Of a stretch of DNA of 64,000 nucleotides, positions 36,080 through 47,346 are shown piece by piece (the stretch's first letter is position 1; each line of letters starts with the position of its first letter). Under the pieces are notes generated by a model. It saw nothing but the letters and a program-made list of their open reading frames with translations. It was not told where the DNA came from and did no database searches. The stretch lies in NCBI RefSeq assembly GCF_000515215.1, contig NZ_KI911557.1, positions 3,405,741 to 3,469,740 of the forward strand. The letters are read 5' to 3'. This stretch comes from Methylomonas sp. 11b. Its GTDB lineage: Bacteria; Pseudomonadota; Gammaproteobacteria; Methylococcales; Methylomonadaceae. The translations under genes were made by a program, and so were the position numbers.

Positions 36080-37306
36080 TTAAAAATTTCCTTGAAACCA
36101 GCTCTTGATTTTTGATAACAGATCCGCGCCATCATCGTTCATGCCTAACGCCCGGCCGTGATGATCCTTGCCATACAGCAACAAACCCACCGCGGTCGAA
36201 TAAATCGGGTTTTCCGCTACATCGGTCAAGCCGGATACATGCAGCGGTACACCCATGCGAACCGGCATATGGAATATTTCCTCCGCCAACTCGACCAATC
36301 CTCTTACTTGCGAACTGCCTCCGGTAATTACCATGCCGGCCGCAATTAAATCTTCATACCCACTTCTTCTTAACTCTGCTTGTACCAGCAGCATTAATTC
36401 TTCGTAACGCGGCTCGACAATTTCCGCCAGGTTTTGCGCGGAGATCTTGCGCGGCTCACGGTCGCCGATGCTGGGGACCGCGATGGTTTGTTGCGGATCG
36501 GCCAATTGCGTCAACGCGCAAGCGTATTGGCGTTTGATTTCCTCCGCGTTTTTGGTCGGCGTCCTCAGCGCCACGGCGATGTCGTTGGTGACTTGATCGC
36601 CGGCGATGGGAATCACCGCTGTATGCTTGATCGCACCTTCCGAGAAAATCGCAATATCGGTGGTGCCGCCGCCGATGTCGATCAGACACACCCCCAAGTC
36701 TTTCTCGTCGTCGGTCAAAACCGCCGCGCAGGAAGCCAGTTGTTCCAACACGATGTCATCCACATCCAGTCCGCATTTGCGGATGCATTTGACGATGTTC
36801 TGTTCGGCGCTGACACTGCTGGTGACCATGTGCACCTTGGCTTCCAAACGAATGCCGGACATGCCGATCGGCTCTTTGATGCCTTCCTGTTGGTCGATCA
36901 CAAACTCCTGCGGCAGGATGTGCAGGATCTTCTGATCGGCCGGAATCGCCACCGCCCGCGCCGAATCGATTACTCTATCGATGTCGTGTTGGGTGACTTC
37001 CTTTTCCTTGATCGCCACTATGCCGTGTGAATTCAGGCTTTTGATATGGCTGCCGGCGATACCGGCAAACACCGATTTGATCTGGCAACCCGCCATTAAT
37101 TCGGCTTCCTCAATCGCCCGTTGGATGGAATGCACGGTCGATTCCAGATTGACCACGATGCCTTTTTTCAGGCCCTTGGACGGTGCGGTGCCGATACCGA
37201 TCACTTCGATTTCGTCGCCACCTCGGTATTCACCGACGATGGCAGCGACTTTCGACGTGCCTATATCCAGCCCCACTAATAAATTTCGATCTGTCTTTTT
37301 GGCCAT
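36080..37306 (-). CDS. ftsA: Cell division protein FtsA
   Basis: A 408-residue actin-like ATPase that tethers FtsZ to the membrane. Nucleotide-binding blocks are LDIGTSKVAAIVGE near the start and CLIDIGGGTTDIAIF in the middle. The SHI-type 1C domain (IAGSHIKSLNSHGIVAIK) is present, and the C-terminal end KIKSWFQGNF is an amphipathic membrane-targeting helix. It lies between ftsQ (20-base gap) and ftsZ. Confidence 0.96.
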   Translation of the reverse strand: MAKKTDRNLLVGLDIGTSKVAAIVGEYRGGDEIEVIGIGTAPSKGLKKGIVVNLESTVHSIQRAIEEAELMAGCQIKSVFAGIAGSHIKSLNSHGIVAIKEKEVTQHDIDRVIDSARAVAIPADQKILHILPQEFVIDQQEGIKEPIGMSGIRLEAKVHMVTSSVSAEQNIVKCIRKCGLDVDDIVLEQLASCAAVLTDDEKDLGVCLIDIGGGTTDIAIFSEGAIKHTAVIPIAGDQVTNDIAVALRTPTKNAEEIKRQYACALTQLADPQQTIAVPSIGDREPRKISAQNLAEIVEPRYEELMLLVQAELRRSGYEDLIAAGMVITGGSSQVRGLVELAEEIFHMPVRMGVPLHVSGLTDVAENPIYSTAVGLLLYGKDHHGRALGMNDDGADLLSKIKSWFQGNF

Positions 37307-37326
37307 TGTTTATGCTCGGTAAGCGT

Positions 37327-38076
37327 TTAAATCAGGTTTTTGTTTTTTTCCACGATTGCTTTCCAATCGATATTGGTGACTTCCGGTTTCCAGGTCACTG
37401 CAAAGCCGTTCGGGTATCGGGTATCCACGCTCGCTATCATGGCTAGCTGTTCCTCACCCAATAAATCCATGGTTCTTAGAAAGCGCTGCATATTTTCCAG
37501 CGGCGCCTTTCTGCCCAACTGCATTTCCATGCCGCTGGCTAACTTGATCCGCCAGGCTCGTCGTTCGTTGACGTGAAACTCGGCGAGCTGCATCGATTTA
37601 TCCTTCAAGACGATGTAGACGCCTTTCATAATCTCCAACAGTTTCTTTTCCTGGCCGTCCGGGCCGGTAATCAGCGGTAAATTTTTAAATTCGTCGATAT
37701 TGTCCGGTACCAGCAAATCGCCCTGTTTGTTCAGCAGTGCCGATTTGCCCCAGCGCACCACCGGCTTTTGCTCGGTAATTTTTATATGCACCGCATCCGG
37801 CCACACCCGCTTTACATCGACCTTATCTACCAAGGGCAGGGCTTTAATCGCTTGATGAATTGCATTCATGTCTGCCTGGTAATAGCCTTGTTTCATTTGC
37901 GGCGCCAACACTTCTTTCAGTCTGTCCTTGCTGGTGTATTGGAACGCGCCTTCAATCTTGACGTAGCGGATCGGCTTGCTGCTCAGCGCGCTGGCGCCGA
38001 ATTGCTGCCAAGCCCACCAGCCGCCGCCGATCAACAGCGCGGTCATCAAGATCACACTAAACCGGCTCACCTGCAC
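37327..38076 (-). CDS. ftsQ: Cell division protein FtsQ
   Basis: A 249-residue bitopic divisome protein. A short cytoplasmic tail precedes one membrane helix (about 7-22). A periplasmic POTRA domain follows (IRYVKIEGAFQYTSKDRLKEVL, about 36-105), then the beta domain with WPDAVHIKITEQKPVVRWG. It links FtsL/FtsB to other division proteins. Its start lies 20 bases inside the ddlB 3' end, so the two are translationally coupled. Confidence 0.95.
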   Translation of the reverse strand: MQVSRFSVILMTALLIGGGWWAWQQFGASALSSKPIRYVKIEGAFQYTSKDRLKEVLAPQMKQGYYQADMNAIHQAIKALPLVDKVDVKRVWPDAVHIKITEQKPVVRWGKSALLNKQGDLLVPDNIDEFKNLPLITGPDGQEKKLLEIMKGVYIVLKDKSMQLAEFHVNERRAWRIKLASGMEMQLGRKAPLENMQRFLRTMDLLGEEQLAMIASVDTRYPNGFAVTWKPEVTNIDWKAIVEKNKNLI

Positions 38077-39007
38077 CTGCCATGCTGGTTTCCAAAATGC
38101 GCCAAACCAATTCTTCGAAACTAATCCCCACCGCCTTGGCCGCCATCGGCACTAGGCTGTGGTCGGTCATGCCGGGTACGGTATTCACTTCGATCAGTTG
38201 CGACCGGTCGTTAGCGTCGATAAATACATCGACACGCGCCCAGCCTTTCACGTCCAATGCCTGACAGGCTTGTACCGCCAAGGCTTGTAATTGTTGTTCG
38301 CGCTCCGCACTCAAGCCGCAGGGGCAGTGGTATTTCGTGGTGTTAGCTCGATACTTGGCATCGAAATCGTAAAAGGTATTCGGCGTTTCCAATCTGATTG
38401 CCGGCAGCGCTTCGCCGTCCAGCACGCCGACAGTGTATTCCTGACCCTGCACCCACTGCTCGGCATAAACGTCGCATAGATACTGCTTGGCCAATTGCAG
38501 TGCGGCGACCAGTTCGTCACGGTTGGTGGCTTTGCTCATGCCGATGCTGGACCCTTCCTGCGCTGGTTTAACGATCACCGGAAATCCCAGTTTGGCGATG
38601 CAGGCGTCAATATCGGTCTCGTTTTTCAGTATGAACCAAAGCGGCGTGCTCAAGCCCAGACCTTGCCAGCACAACTTGGTGCGTAATTTGTCCATACTCA
38701 ATGCCGAAGCCATCACGCCGGAACCGGTATACGGCAAACCCATTACTTGCAAGACGGCCTGCAAGACACCGTCTTCACCGCCACGACCATGGATCACATT
38801 GAACACTCTGTCGGCTTTGACGCCTGCCAACGCATCGATTGGGCTAGCGGTGACGTCTATCGCGACCGCGTCAACGCCTTGCGCCTTCAGGGCCTGATAC
38901 ACTGCGTTGCCGCTGTTCAAGGATATTTCGCGCTCGGCGGCCGAACCGCCCAGCAGGACCGCGACTTTGCCGAAATCGGCGGCATTTTTGATGCGTAATG
39001 GCTTCAT
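38057..39007 (-). CDS. ddlB: D-alanine-D-alanine ligase
   Basis: A 316-residue ATP-grasp enzyme making the D-Ala-D-Ala end of the peptidoglycan precursor. It shows VAVLLGGSAAEREISLNSG at the start, HGRGGEDGVLQ in the first third, VKPAQEGSSIGMSK (ATP-binding) and IEVNTVPGMTDHSLVP near the end. The position between murB and ftsQ matches the ddlB of other gammaproteobacteria. Start overlaps the murB stop by four bases. Confidence 0.96.
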   Translation of the reverse strand: MKPLRIKNAADFGKVAVLLGGSAAEREISLNSGNAVYQALKAQGVDAVAIDVTASPIDALAGVKADRVFNVIHGRGGEDGVLQAVLQVMGLPYTGSGVMASALSMDKLRTKLCWQGLGLSTPLWFILKNETDIDACIAKLGFPVIVKPAQEGSSIGMSKATNRDELVAALQLAKQYLCDVYAEQWVQGQEYTVGVLDGEALPAIRLETPNTFYDFDAKYRANTTKYHCPCGLSAEREQQLQALAVQACQALDVKGWARVDVFIDANDRSQLIEVNTVPGMTDHSLVPMAAKAVGISFEELVWRILETSMAGAGEPV

Positions 39008-39882
39008 GCTTTATCACCTACCCGGCAGACTTCAGTTTGCAGACTGATGCCGAATTGCGTTTGTACTTGAGTTTGAATATGTTCGATCAAGGTCTCTATA
39101 TCTTCAGAGCTGGCGTTGCCGCGATTCTCGATAAAATTGGCATGCTTTTCCGACACCACCGCGCCGCCTATTGCAAAGCCCTTCAGGCCGCAGGCTTCGA
39201 TCAGGCGTGCCGCGTAATCGCCGGGCGGGTTCTTGAATACCGAGCCGCAAGTCGGTTTGTTGGTCGGTTGCGAGGCGTTGCGTTTTTCCAGCAAGGCTTT
39301 GATATGTTGCTGGCTGGCCTCGCTGTTGCCTTTGCTCAATTTCAGCTGAGCAGATAAAAACCATTCGTCGGCCAAACCTTTTACCGAACGGTAGGCCACT
39401 TCAAATTCGTGATGGTCGCGTTCGGTCACTGCGCCGCGCGGGTTGATCATTTCCACCCGTTCCACAATGCTCCAGGTTTCGCCGCCAAAGGCGCCGGCAT
39501 TCATTTTCAATGCACCGCCCATCGTGCCGGGGATACCGGCTAAAAATTCGGCGCCGGTCAGGCCTAAATCCGCGCAAAAGCGGGCGACATGGGCGCAAGG
39601 TACGCCGGCTTCTACGTAAACTCGTTCGGAGTCGGCCAGATACATTTCTTTCAGACGGCCACGGGTGTTGATTACCGTGCCGCGAATGCCGCCGTCGCGC
39701 ACCAATAAGTTACTACCTAAGCCCATCCAATACAGCGGCTCGCCAGCGGGTAGGCTGGCGATAAATTCGATCAGGTCGGCTTTGTTTTCCGGAATGTACA
39801 GGTGTTGGGCTGGACCGCCGACGCGCCAGCTGGTGTATTTCGCCAGCGGCTCGTTGTTTAATAAAGTGCCTCTGGTCACCAT
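39004..39882 (-). CDS. murB: UDP-N-acetylenolpyruvoylglucosamine reductase
   Basis: A 292-residue FAD enzyme reducing the enolpyruvyl group to give UDP-N-acetylmuramic acid. FAD-binding blocks are TSWRVGGPAQHLYIP and MGLGSNLLVRDGGIRG. The catalytic region GSVFKNPPGDYAARLIEACGLKG and the C-terminal Glu in SSEDIETLIEHI fit the short (type II) form, unlike the longer E. coli MurB. The stop/start junctions overlap by one base with murC and four with ddlB. Confidence 0.96.
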   Translation of the reverse strand: MVTRGTLLNNEPLAKYTSWRVGGPAQHLYIPENKADLIEFIASLPAGEPLYWMGLGSNLLVRDGGIRGTVINTRGRLKEMYLADSERVYVEAGVPCAHVARFCADLGLTGAEFLAGIPGTMGGALKMNAGAFGGETWSIVERVEMINPRGAVTERDHHEFEVAYRSVKGLADEWFLSAQLKLSKGNSEASQQHIKALLEKRNASQPTNKPTCGSVFKNPPGDYAARLIEACGLKGFAIGGAVVSEKHANFIENRGNASSEDIETLIEHIQTQVQTQFGISLQTEVCRVGDKA

Positions 39883-41309
39883 TACCTCAGGGCCTCAGCC
39901 AATTGTTGCGGCAATTCAGCAGCGATCTGGCCGACATTGCCGGCGCCCATGGTCAATACCACGTCGTCTTTTTCGACGATGCCGGCCAGAATGGTGGCCA
40001 AGTCTTCACGGTTTTGCACGAATACCGGATCAACTTGGCCGCGCACCCGAATTGAGCGGCTCAGCGCTTTGCCGTCGGCCCCGGTAATCGGTGTTTCGCC
40101 AGCCGAGTACACATCCAACAAAATCAATACATCGACGCTGGACAACACTTCGACGAAATCTTCAAACAGGTCGCGGGTGCGGGTGTAGCGATGCGGTTGA
40201 AACACGACGACTTTACGCCGGCTCGGCCAGGCTTGGCGCAAGGCTTCCAGCGTGGCGGCCAGTTCACGTGGATGGTGGCCGTAATCGTCGACCAATGTCA
40301 GCTTGCCGCCTTGGAAATCCACATCTCCGTTGATTTGAAAACGTCTGCCCACGCCTTTGAATTCGGCCAGACTTTTGACGATAGCGGCATCGTCTACCCC
40401 TAATGCGGTGGCGATAGTCGTGGCCGCCAAGGCGTTCAGCATGTTGTGCCAGCCGGGTAGATTTAGCGTGACTTTCAGCGGTGGTTGTCCGCCCCAACGC
40501 AACACGGTGAAATGCGTGCGCAAACCATCCTGTTTGATGTCGATGGCGCGCACATCCGCGTCTTCATTGACGCCGTAGGTTTTCACCGGTTTGGAAATGT
40601 TTGGCAAAATGGCGCAGACGCCGGGGTCGTCGCTGCATAAAACCGCCAAGCCATAGAAAGGTAATTGGTGCAGAAACTTGATGAAAGTATCCTTCAAACG
40701 GCTATAACTGCCGCCGTAGGTTTCCATGTGGTCTTGATCGATGTTGGTGACAATCGCCATCATCGGTTGCAAATACAAAAACGACGCATCGCTTTCGTCC
40801 GCTTCGGCGACCAGATATTTACCCAAGCCCAATTTAGCGTTGGCGCCAGCGCTGTTCAAGCGACCGCCGATTACAAAAGTGGGGTCCAGGCCGCCCTCTG
40901 CCAGCATCATGGTGGTGAGGCTGGTGGTGGTAGTCTTGCCGTGAGTACCGGCGACGGCGATGCCGAAACGAAAGCGCATCAATTCGGCCAGCATTTCCGC
41001 GCGCGGAATCACCGGAATGCGATTTTCGTAGGCGGTGACGATTTCCGGATTGGTTCTATCGACGGCGGTGGAAGTCACGACCACATCGACATCAATGACA
41101 TTGTCGGCGTGGTGGCCAAAGTAGACCTTCACACCCATGGCCTGCAGGCGATCAGTAACCGCCGAGCCTTTAATATCCGACCCGGACACGGTGTAACCTA
41201 GATTGGAGAGAACTTCGGCGATGCCGCTCATGCCGGTGCCGCCGATACCGACAAAATGGATTTTGTCGATGTCGCCTAGCGCTTGGTTTTCGATGTTGGG
41301 GCGGTTCAT
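39882..41309 (-). CDS. murC: UDP-N-acetylmuramate-L-alanine ligase
   Basis: A 475-residue Mur ligase adding L-Ala to UDP-MurNAc. The N-terminal domain has [18 protein letters not shown], the ATP loop is [12 protein letters not shown], and [17 protein letters not shown] is the MurC-specific block. The ATG at 41309 overlaps the murG stop (ATGA); an upstream start at 41330 would add seven residues inside murG and is unlikely. Confidence 0.97.
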   Translation of the reverse strand: MNRPNIENQALGDIDKIHFVGIGGTGMSGIAEVLSNLGYTVSGSDIKGSAVTDRLQAMGVKVYFGHHADNVIDVDVVVTSTAVDRTNPEIVTAYENRIPVIPRAEMLAELMRFRFGIAVAGTHGKTTTTSLTTMMLAEGGLDPTFVIGGRLNSAGANAKLGLGKYLVAEADESDASFLYLQPMMAIVTNIDQDHMETYGGSYSRLKDTFIKFLHQLPFYGLAVLCSDDPGVCAILPNISKPVKTYGVNEDADVRAIDIKQDGLRTHFTVLRWGGQPPLKVTLNLPGWHNMLNALAATTIATALGVDDAAIVKSLAEFKGVGRRFQINGDVDFQGGKLTLVDDYGHHPRELAATLEALRQAWPSRRKVVVFQPHRYTRTRDLFEDFVEVLSSVDVLILLDVYSAGETPITGADGKALSRSIRVRGQVDPVFVQNREDLATILAGIVEKDDVVLTMGAGNVGQIAAELPQQLAEALR

Positions 41310-42370
41310 ACGGCGGCCTCCGCAACGCAAATATCGGCCACAGTCTGAGTGGCGGCGAGTCTGGCCTTGGCTTTGGCGGCCCGGCTCATGGATGTTAATG
41401 ATGTCATGGCTTGTTCTATGGTTTTACGCAGATTGTCCGCGTTTAATTCGGGTTGCGGCAGCAACAATGCGGCACCGGCTTCTGTTAAATATTTGGCGTT
41501 GGCGGACTGGTGATCGTCGATGGCGTGCAGCAAGGGCACGAAAATCGCCGGCAAGCCGCAGGCCGCCACTTCACTGACCGTCATCGCACCGGCCCGACAA
41601 ATAATCAAGTCGGCCCATTGGTAGGTGGCGGCCATATCCTCGATAAAGGCCAAGGCTTCGGCGTTCAGACCCAGTTTGCGGTAACGCTCGGCCACTTCAG
41701 TTTGCATGGCGCTGCCGGTCTGGTGTTTTACGTCAAGATTGCTCAATCCGGCCAAGGCCTCCGGCACAGTGTCGTTCAGGACTTTAGCGCCCTGGCTACC
41801 GCCCAAGGTCAGAATCCTTAAATTGCGTCCGGCTTGTGGATGCCATTCGGATTTTTCAGGCAGGTCAATGAACGCATCTCTCAACGGATTGCCGGTGCAG
41901 ATGGCGTGTACCGACTTGGCGAAGCTATCCGGAAACGCTTCCAATACTTTGCTGGCAGCGAGTTTCACCAACAAACGGTTGGTGGTGCCCGGTATCCGGT
42001 TTTGTTCGTGTATCACCAGCGGGATGCCCAGCCATTTGGCCATCAATCCGCCCGGTCCGGCCACAAAACCGCCCATGCCCAATACCACGTTAGGTTGGCG
42101 TTGCTTCAGTATGCGTCGTGCTTGCAGGCAGGCTTGAATCAATTTAATACCGGCGCCCAGTTTGGACAGCAAGCCCTTGCCGCGCATACCGGCTACCGCC
42201 AGCCAGTCTATGTCGATATTGTTGGCGGGCACTACCCGGCTTTCCAAGCCTTTCTCGGTACCCAGCCAGCTGACTTGCCAGCCGCGTTCGCGCATCTCCT
42301 GCGCAACTGCCAGTGCCGGAAACACGTGTCCGCCGGTGCCGCCTGCCATGATGACGATGCGGCCGCTCAT
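41306..42370 (-). CDS. murG: Lipid II-forming N-acetylglucosaminyltransferase MurG
   Basis: A 354-residue GT-B enzyme at the cytoplasmic face of the inner membrane that converts lipid I to lipid II. The N-terminal [16 protein letters not shown] loop, [13 protein letters not shown] and [14 protein letters not shown] are family hallmarks. The UDP-GlcNAc site [23 protein letters not shown] also matches. It overlaps ftsW and murC by four bases each. Confidence 0.97.
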   Translation of the reverse strand: MSGRIVIMAGGTGGHVFPALAVAQEMRERGWQVSWLGTEKGLESRVVPANNIDIDWLAVAGMRGKGLLSKLGAGIKLIQACLQARRILKQRQPNVVLGMGGFVAGPGGLMAKWLGIPLVIHEQNRIPGTTNRLLVKLAASKVLEAFPDSFAKSVHAICTGNPLRDAFIDLPEKSEWHPQAGRNLRILTLGGSQGAKVLNDTVPEALAGLSNLDVKHQTGSAMQTEVAERYRKLGLNAEALAFIEDMAATYQWADLIICRAGAMTVSEVAACGLPAIFVPLLHAIDDHQSANAKYLTEAGAALLLPQPELNADNLRKTIEQAMTSLTSMSRAAKAKARLAATQTVADICVAEAAV

Positions 42371-43533
42371 GCGTGTTTCCCCTTCACATTGCTTTTATTG
42401 TGTTCGGTGACTTCGTAATGAATCCTAAACAATACCGCCATCGCGCCGCACATGACGATCATACTGCCGCCGCCGTAGCTCATCAGCGGCAAGGTCAGGC
42501 CTTTGGTGGGCAGCATGCCCATATTCACGCCCATGTTGACGAAGGATTGGAAACCAAACCAAATGCCCAGGCCGTATGCCGCCAAGGCAGAAAATTTCAG
42601 GCCGGCTTGTTCGGCTTGTTCGCCAATCGCAAAGGCGCGGACCACCAAGGCGGCGAACAGGCCGATGATCAGCAGCACGCCGAGCAGGCCGAGTTCTTCA
42701 CCGAGCACAGAAAACAGGAAATCGGTGTGCGCTTCCGGCAGATAAAACAGTTTTTGCAAGCCGTTCCCCAAGCCAACGCCGAAAAATTCGCCGCGACCGA
42801 AAGAAATCAAGGCCTGGGTTAGCTGAAAGCCGGTATCTCTGGCGTCGGCCCAGGGGTCCATAAAGCTGGTGACCCGCGCCAATCGATAGGGCGACTCAAT
42901 GACCAATATCGTCGCCAAGCTAGCGACCAGGCCCAATAAGATAATGAACTGGGAAATACGGGCACCGCCCAGGAACATCATGCCCATGGCAATGATCAGA
43001 ATGACCACTGCGGAGCCGAAGTCAGGCTCGAGCAATAACAGTACGCAAGCGACCGAAAACAGCATCAACGGTTTGACCAAGCCGAATGCGGAGCGGCGGA
43101 CATGTTCCGAGTGGCGGGTGACGTAACCGGCCATGTAAATCACCGAGATGAATTTCACGACTTCCGATACCTGGATCCGCAAACCCAGAATGGATAGCCA
43201 GCGGATACTGCCGTTAACCCGGATGCCTACACCGGGAATCAATACCACCAATAACAAAGCCAGGCCGGCGATAAACAGGGTTTGGCCCATTCTTTCCCAG
43301 CTTTGCATCGGGATGTTCAAAATGATCGCGGAAAAGCCCAAGCCGAACGCAATATGTATCAATTGCTTGAACGGATAGTGCGAAATGTCATCGGCCATTT
43401 TGACGCCCAAATGCAGAGAGGACGAGGTGACCAGCATGAAACCGATGCCAAGCAGGCTGAAGCACGCCAACATCAACACCGGGTCGATGTGCAGGCGGTT
43501 TTGCGCGCGGGGCTTGGTGGTGGGTTTCAACAT
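42367..43533 (-). CDS. ftsW: Peptidoglycan glycosyltransferase FtsW
   Basis: A 388-residue SEDS-family polymerase with about ten membrane helices that works with FtsI in septal wall synthesis. Hallmarks are LEPDFGSAVVILIIAMGM, the long periplasmic loop with AHTDFLFSVLGEELGLLG, and LPLMSYGGGSMI near the end. The gene overlaps the murD end by seven bases. Confidence 0.96.
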   Translation of the reverse strand: MLKPTTKPRAQNRLHIDPVLMLACFSLLGIGFMLVTSSSLHLGVKMADDISHYPFKQLIHIAFGLGFSAIILNIPMQSWERMGQTLFIAGLALLLVVLIPGVGIRVNGSIRWLSILGLRIQVSEVVKFISVIYMAGYVTRHSEHVRRSAFGLVKPLMLFSVACVLLLLEPDFGSAVVILIIAMGMMFLGGARISQFIILLGLVASLATILVIESPYRLARVTSFMDPWADARDTGFQLTQALISFGRGEFFGVGLGNGLQKLFYLPEAHTDFLFSVLGEELGLLGVLLIIGLFAALVVRAFAIGEQAEQAGLKFSALAAYGLGIWFGFQSFVNMGVNMGMLPTKGLTLPLMSYGGGSMIVMCGAMAVLFRIHYEVTEHNKSNVKGKHA

Positions 43534-44897
43534 AAAGGCAGGCTCATCACTGCTTCGGCGAATTTGTTGCCGCGGTCAACATAGCTGCGGTATTGATCCA
43601 GGCTGGCGCAGGCCGGTGATAGCAGTACGCTGTCGCCTGCGCTGGCCAAACTGGCGGCGATGGTGACTGCTTCTTTCATATTGCCGGCGAAATGGACAGG
43701 CACACAGTTATTCAAAGCCTGTGCAATCAATGGTGCATCTTTGCCTATCAGCACCACGGCTTTGGTTTTTTCGGTGACGACCGGTACGAGTTCGCTCATG
43801 TCCGCGCCTTTGGTTTCGCCGCCGGCAATTAAAATCACTTTATGCTCGTAGCCGTTTAGGGCTGCGATACAGGCGCCGATGTTGGTGGCTTTGGAATCGT
43901 TAACCCAATTGATGCCGCCTTTTTCCGCGACTTTTTGCATGCGGTGCGGCAAGCCTTTGAATTGTCTGAGCGCATCGCACATTTTGGTGATGCTTAGGCC
44001 GGCAGCCGTGCCCAGAGCCAGCGCTGCCAACGCATTGGCGATGTTATGGCTACCTTCCAGGCGCAATTTGCTTGCCGCCATTAGGGCTTGTTCGCCTTGC
44101 ATCAAAGTATCGGTTTCGCCGCGGCGCAGATAAAAGTCGGCTTGAGTTTGCGTGGAAAAAGTCAATGTTTGCCGGGCGGGATCGCGCATGGCCATGACCA
44201 TCGGGTCGTCGGCATTCAAGATCATCACGCCGTCGCCCCGGAATACACGCTGCTTTTCCGCCGCATAGCCCGCCATGCCGTCATGGCGATCCAGATGATC
44301 CGGACTGACGTTTAATACGGTGGCGACTTTGGCGTTTAACGCTTTGGTGCGCTCCAGCTGGAAGCTGGAGAGTTCCAATACGTAAAGTTCGGCGTCTTGT
44401 TGCAGCAAATCCAGAGCCGGTGTGCCGAGGTTGCCGCCAATGGCAGTTTTGACGCCGGCGGCGTTAGCCATTTCGCCCAGCATGGTGGTAACGGTGCTTT
44501 TACCGTTGGAGCCGGTGATGGCGATAACAGGTTTATCAGTGGCGCAAGCGAATAAGTCGATGTCGCTGAGTACGGTAACGCCCGCCTGTACGGCTTTTTG
44601 GATGGCCGCTTCGTGTAAAGACACGCCAGGGCTGACCAGCAAGTGAGTGGCGACATCCAGCGCGGATTGGTCGAAACCGCCGGAAAACACCGGCACGTCC
44701 GGCATCTGTTCGCGTAGATTGTCGATCAGCGGCGGGTTTTTTCGGCTGTCAATCACCGCGAATTTAATCGGCGTCTTTTGCAAAAATTGCGCAGCTGAAT
44801 AGCCGGTAGCGCCCAGACCTACGATCAATAGGCGAGCGCTATCCGGATTTAAGTTGAAATGGGTTTCCAGATTACTGAGTAGGGCGGTGGTGTTCAT
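43527..44897 (-). CDS. murD: UDP-N-acetylmuramoylalanine-D-glutamate ligase
   Basis: A 456-residue Mur ligase adding D-Glu. LIVGLGATGYSAAQFL (N-terminal), TGSNGKSTVTTMLGEM (ATP loop) and WVNDSKATNIGACIAAL (MurD-specific) are present. The open frame runs upstream into mraY, but the ATG at 44897, two bases past the mraY stop, gives the normal N-terminus MNTTALLSNLE. Confidence 0.96.
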   Translation of the reverse strand: MNTTALLSNLETHFNLNPDSARLLIVGLGATGYSAAQFLQKTPIKFAVIDSRKNPPLIDNLREQMPDVPVFSGGFDQSALDVATHLLVSPGVSLHEAAIQKAVQAGVTVLSDIDLFACATDKPVIAITGSNGKSTVTTMLGEMANAAGVKTAIGGNLGTPALDLLQQDAELYVLELSSFQLERTKALNAKVATVLNVSPDHLDRHDGMAGYAAEKQRVFRGDGVMILNADDPMVMAMRDPARQTLTFSTQTQADFYLRRGETDTLMQGEQALMAASKLRLEGSHNIANALAALALGTAAGLSITKMCDALRQFKGLPHRMQKVAEKGGINWVNDSKATNIGACIAALNGYEHKVILIAGGETKGADMSELVPVVTEKTKAVVLIGKDAPLIAQALNNCVPVHFAGNMKEAVTIAASLASAGDSVLLSPACASLDQYRSYVDRGNKFAEAVMSLPLC

Positions 44898-44899
44898 GC

Positions 44900-45982
44900 T
44901 TATCTCAGTTTCAACGTGGCCAGACCGATCAACACCAGGATGACCGAGATAATCCAGAATCGGACGATGATGCGCGGCTCCGGCCAACCTTTTAATTCGT
45001 AATGATGATGAATGGGGGCCATCAAAAACACCCGCTTTTTGCGGGTTTTGAAAGAGGCGACCTGGATGATCACCGAGATGGTTTCCATCACAAAAATGCC
45101 GCCCATGATCACCAAGACGATTTCCTGTCTAACCAGAACTGCGACGATACCCAGCGCAGCGCCCAGGGCCAGCGCGCCGACGTCGCCCATGAAAACCATG
45201 GCCGGATAGGTGTTAAACCACAAAAAGCCCAAGCCGGAACCGACCAGGGCCGCGCAAAATACCACCAGCTCGCCGGCTTTGGGGATGTGCGGGATAGCCA
45301 GATACTGCGAGAAATTAACGTGACCGGATAAATACGCAAAAATCGCCAAGGCGGCGGCGATCATCACGGTCGGCATGATGGCCAGGCCGTCCAGGCCGTC
45401 GGTCAGATTGACCGCGTTACTGGAGCCGACAATGACGAAATAGGTCAGCACTACGTAGCCCCAGCCGATGTCCACGGTGACGTTTTTGAAAAACGGCACG
45501 ATAAACTGGGTTTCCGCGGCGACCTGGGCGGTGTTGTAAAGGTATAAGGCGGCGCTCAGCGCTACCAGCGATTGCCAGAAATATTTGGCGCGGGCGGACA
45601 GGCCGTCGCTATTGCCGAGCAGGACTTTTTTATAGTCGTCGATAAAACCAATTACACCGTGGGCTAGTGTCACCAACAACACCACCCAGACATAACGATT
45701 GCTGAGATCGGCGCAGAGTAGGGTGCTGATCGCTACCGCGAACAAAATCATCGCACCGCCCATGGTGGGTGTGCCTGATTTGGAAAAATGGCTTTGCGGA
45801 CCGTCGTCGCGCACGCTTTGGCCGATTTTTTTTCGGGTCAATTTTTCGATCATGGCCGGGCCGACCATCAAGGAAATACTGAGTGCCGTCAGTACGCCCA
45901 AAATCGCGCGAAAGGTCAGGTAGTGCAGCACCCGGAAGCCGCTGTCGATATTGCTTAAATAATCCGCGAGTAAAAGTAACAT
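44900..45982 (-). CDS. mraY: Phospho-MurNAc-pentapeptide transferase
   Basis: A 360-residue membrane enzyme with ten helices that makes lipid I from UDP-MurNAc-pentapeptide and undecaprenyl phosphate. Signature blocks are [39 protein letters not shown] and the [14 protein letters not shown] histidine motif. The length equals that of E. coli MraY. It overlaps murF by one base. Confidence 0.97.
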   Translation of the reverse strand: MLLLLADYLSNIDSGFRVLHYLTFRAILGVLTALSISLMVGPAMIEKLTRKKIGQSVRDDGPQSHFSKSGTPTMGGAMILFAVAISTLLCADLSNRYVWVVLLVTLAHGVIGFIDDYKKVLLGNSDGLSARAKYFWQSLVALSAALYLYNTAQVAAETQFIVPFFKNVTVDIGWGYVVLTYFVIVGSSNAVNLTDGLDGLAIMPTVMIAAALAIFAYLSGHVNFSQYLAIPHIPKAGELVVFCAALVGSGLGFLWFNTYPAMVFMGDVGALALGAALGIVAVLVRQEIVLVIMGGIFVMETISVIIQVASFKTRKKRVFLMAPIHHHYELKGWPEPRIIVRFWIISVILVLIGLATLKLR

Positions 45983-47346
45983 TAGGCTGCTCTGAAATTG
46001 TTGACCATCGCCGCTACCACGTTTTCCATTTTCTGGGCGCGCGAGCCTTTAACCAATAGGGTTTCCTTCCCTGTGATGGCTGTCGTCAGTGTGTCTATTA
46101 ATTGTTCCTGATCGTCGAAAAACTGGCCGCCGTCGCCAAAGGCTTCAACGGCATGTTTTGCCAATGCACCGGTGGCAAACAAACGCTTCACCGATTTTGC
46201 CTTGATTAATTCGCCCATTTCCCGGTGTATCGCCGGGCTGTCCGGGCCGAGTTCGCCGAAAGCGCCCAGGGCCACCCACGCTTCGCTGCCGCAATCGGTC
46301 AGTACGTCCAACGCGGCTCTCAAGGAGTTGGGGTTGGCGTTATAGGTATCGTCGATGACGATATTGCCCTTACGGCCCGATAAGGGTTGCATGCGGCCGG
46401 TAACCGGCTGGAGTTGTTCCAGGGCTTGTTTAATGTCTGATAGGCTGATCCCGAATTGCAGTGCAACTGCCGCTGCAGCCAAGGCGTTTTTCACATTGTG
46501 GGCGCCGGCCAGATGCAATCGGATTGGTAAAACGTCAGTCGCCGTTTTTAATTCGAAATAGGTGTTAAAGCCTTGGGAGTCTAAGGATGTGTCAATATTT
46601 AAAGCAGTAATGTCTGCCGCGGGGCTCAAGCCGAAGGATACGCTTCGATGGCTGCCGGCCACGGCTAGTAAGAAATCGTAAAAAGCGTCGTCGCGATTTA
46701 ATACCGCCACGCCATTTTCACCGAGGCTTTTGAAGATTTCGCTTTTGGTTTCGGCGACGCCTTCAATACTGCCGAAACCTTCGATATGGGCGGCACCGAT
46801 ATTGGTGATGACGCTGACATCGGCTTGCGCATAGCGGCTGGTATAGGCAATTTCGCCGGGGTGATTGGCGCCCATTTCAATCACTGCGTAGCGATGGGAA
46901 TCGTCCAGTTTCAGGAGCGTCAGCGGCACGCCGATGTCGTTGTTCAGATTGCCTTGAGTCGAAAGCGTGTGGCCTTGGGTGGCGAAAATCGCCGCAATCA
47001 TCTCCTTAACAGTGGTTTTGCCGTTGCTGCCGGTGACGCCGGCTACTCTGACAGGTAATTGCTTGCGCCAAAAACCGGCCAGTTCCGCCAATGCCAAATG
47101 GGTATCGGTGACGATGAGTTGCGGCAACGCCGATGAGCAGGCCTGTTCGATTAACAGCGCTGCCGCGCCGGCTTGCTCAGCCTTATCGATAAAGCTGTGG
47201 CCGTCGAAATTCTTGCCTTTGATGGCGATATACAGCGCGCCGGGTGGTAAGGTGCGGGTATCGATACCCGTCGCGCTAATTTCTCTGTCTTCGCCTATCA
47301 GTTTGCCGTTGACGGCTTGGGCGATTTCGCTAAGTAGCAGTTTCAT
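45982..47346 (-). CDS. murF: UDP-MurNAc-tripeptide D-alanyl-D-alanine ligase
   Basis: A 454-residue Mur ligase adding the D-Ala-D-Ala dipeptide. [15 protein letters not shown] is the ATP loop, [14 protein letters not shown] and [16 protein letters not shown] are MurF-specific. I take the ATG at 47346, which overlaps the murE stop (ATGA). The frame could start 12 bases earlier, inside murE. Confidence 0.96.
   Translation of the reverse strand: MKLLLSEIAQAVNGKLIGEDREISATGIDTRTLPPGALYIAIKGKNFDGHSFIDKAEQAGAAALLIEQACSSALPQLIVTDTHLALAELAGFWRKQLPVRVAGVTGSNGKTTVKEMIAAIFATQGHTLSTQGNLNNDIGVPLTLLKLDDSHRYAVIEMGANHPGEIAYTSRYAQADVSVITNIGAAHIEGFGSIEGVAETKSEIFKSLGENGVAVLNRDDAFYDFLLAVAGSHRSVSFGLSPAADITALNIDTSLDSQGFNTYFELKTATDVLPIRLHLAGAHNVKNALAAAAVALQFGISLSDIKQALEQLQPVTGRMQPLSGRKGNIVIDDTYNANPNSLRAALDVLTDCGSEAWVALGAFGELGPDSPAIHREMGELIKAKSVKRLFATGALAKHAVEAFGDGGQFFDDQEQLIDTLTTAITGKETLLVKGSRAQKMENVVAAMVNNFRAA

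Noticed and set aside
34905..37030. Long plus-strand frames opposite ftsZ and ftsA
   Set aside because: They mirror codons of two certain genes and have no ribosome sites or recognisable domains.
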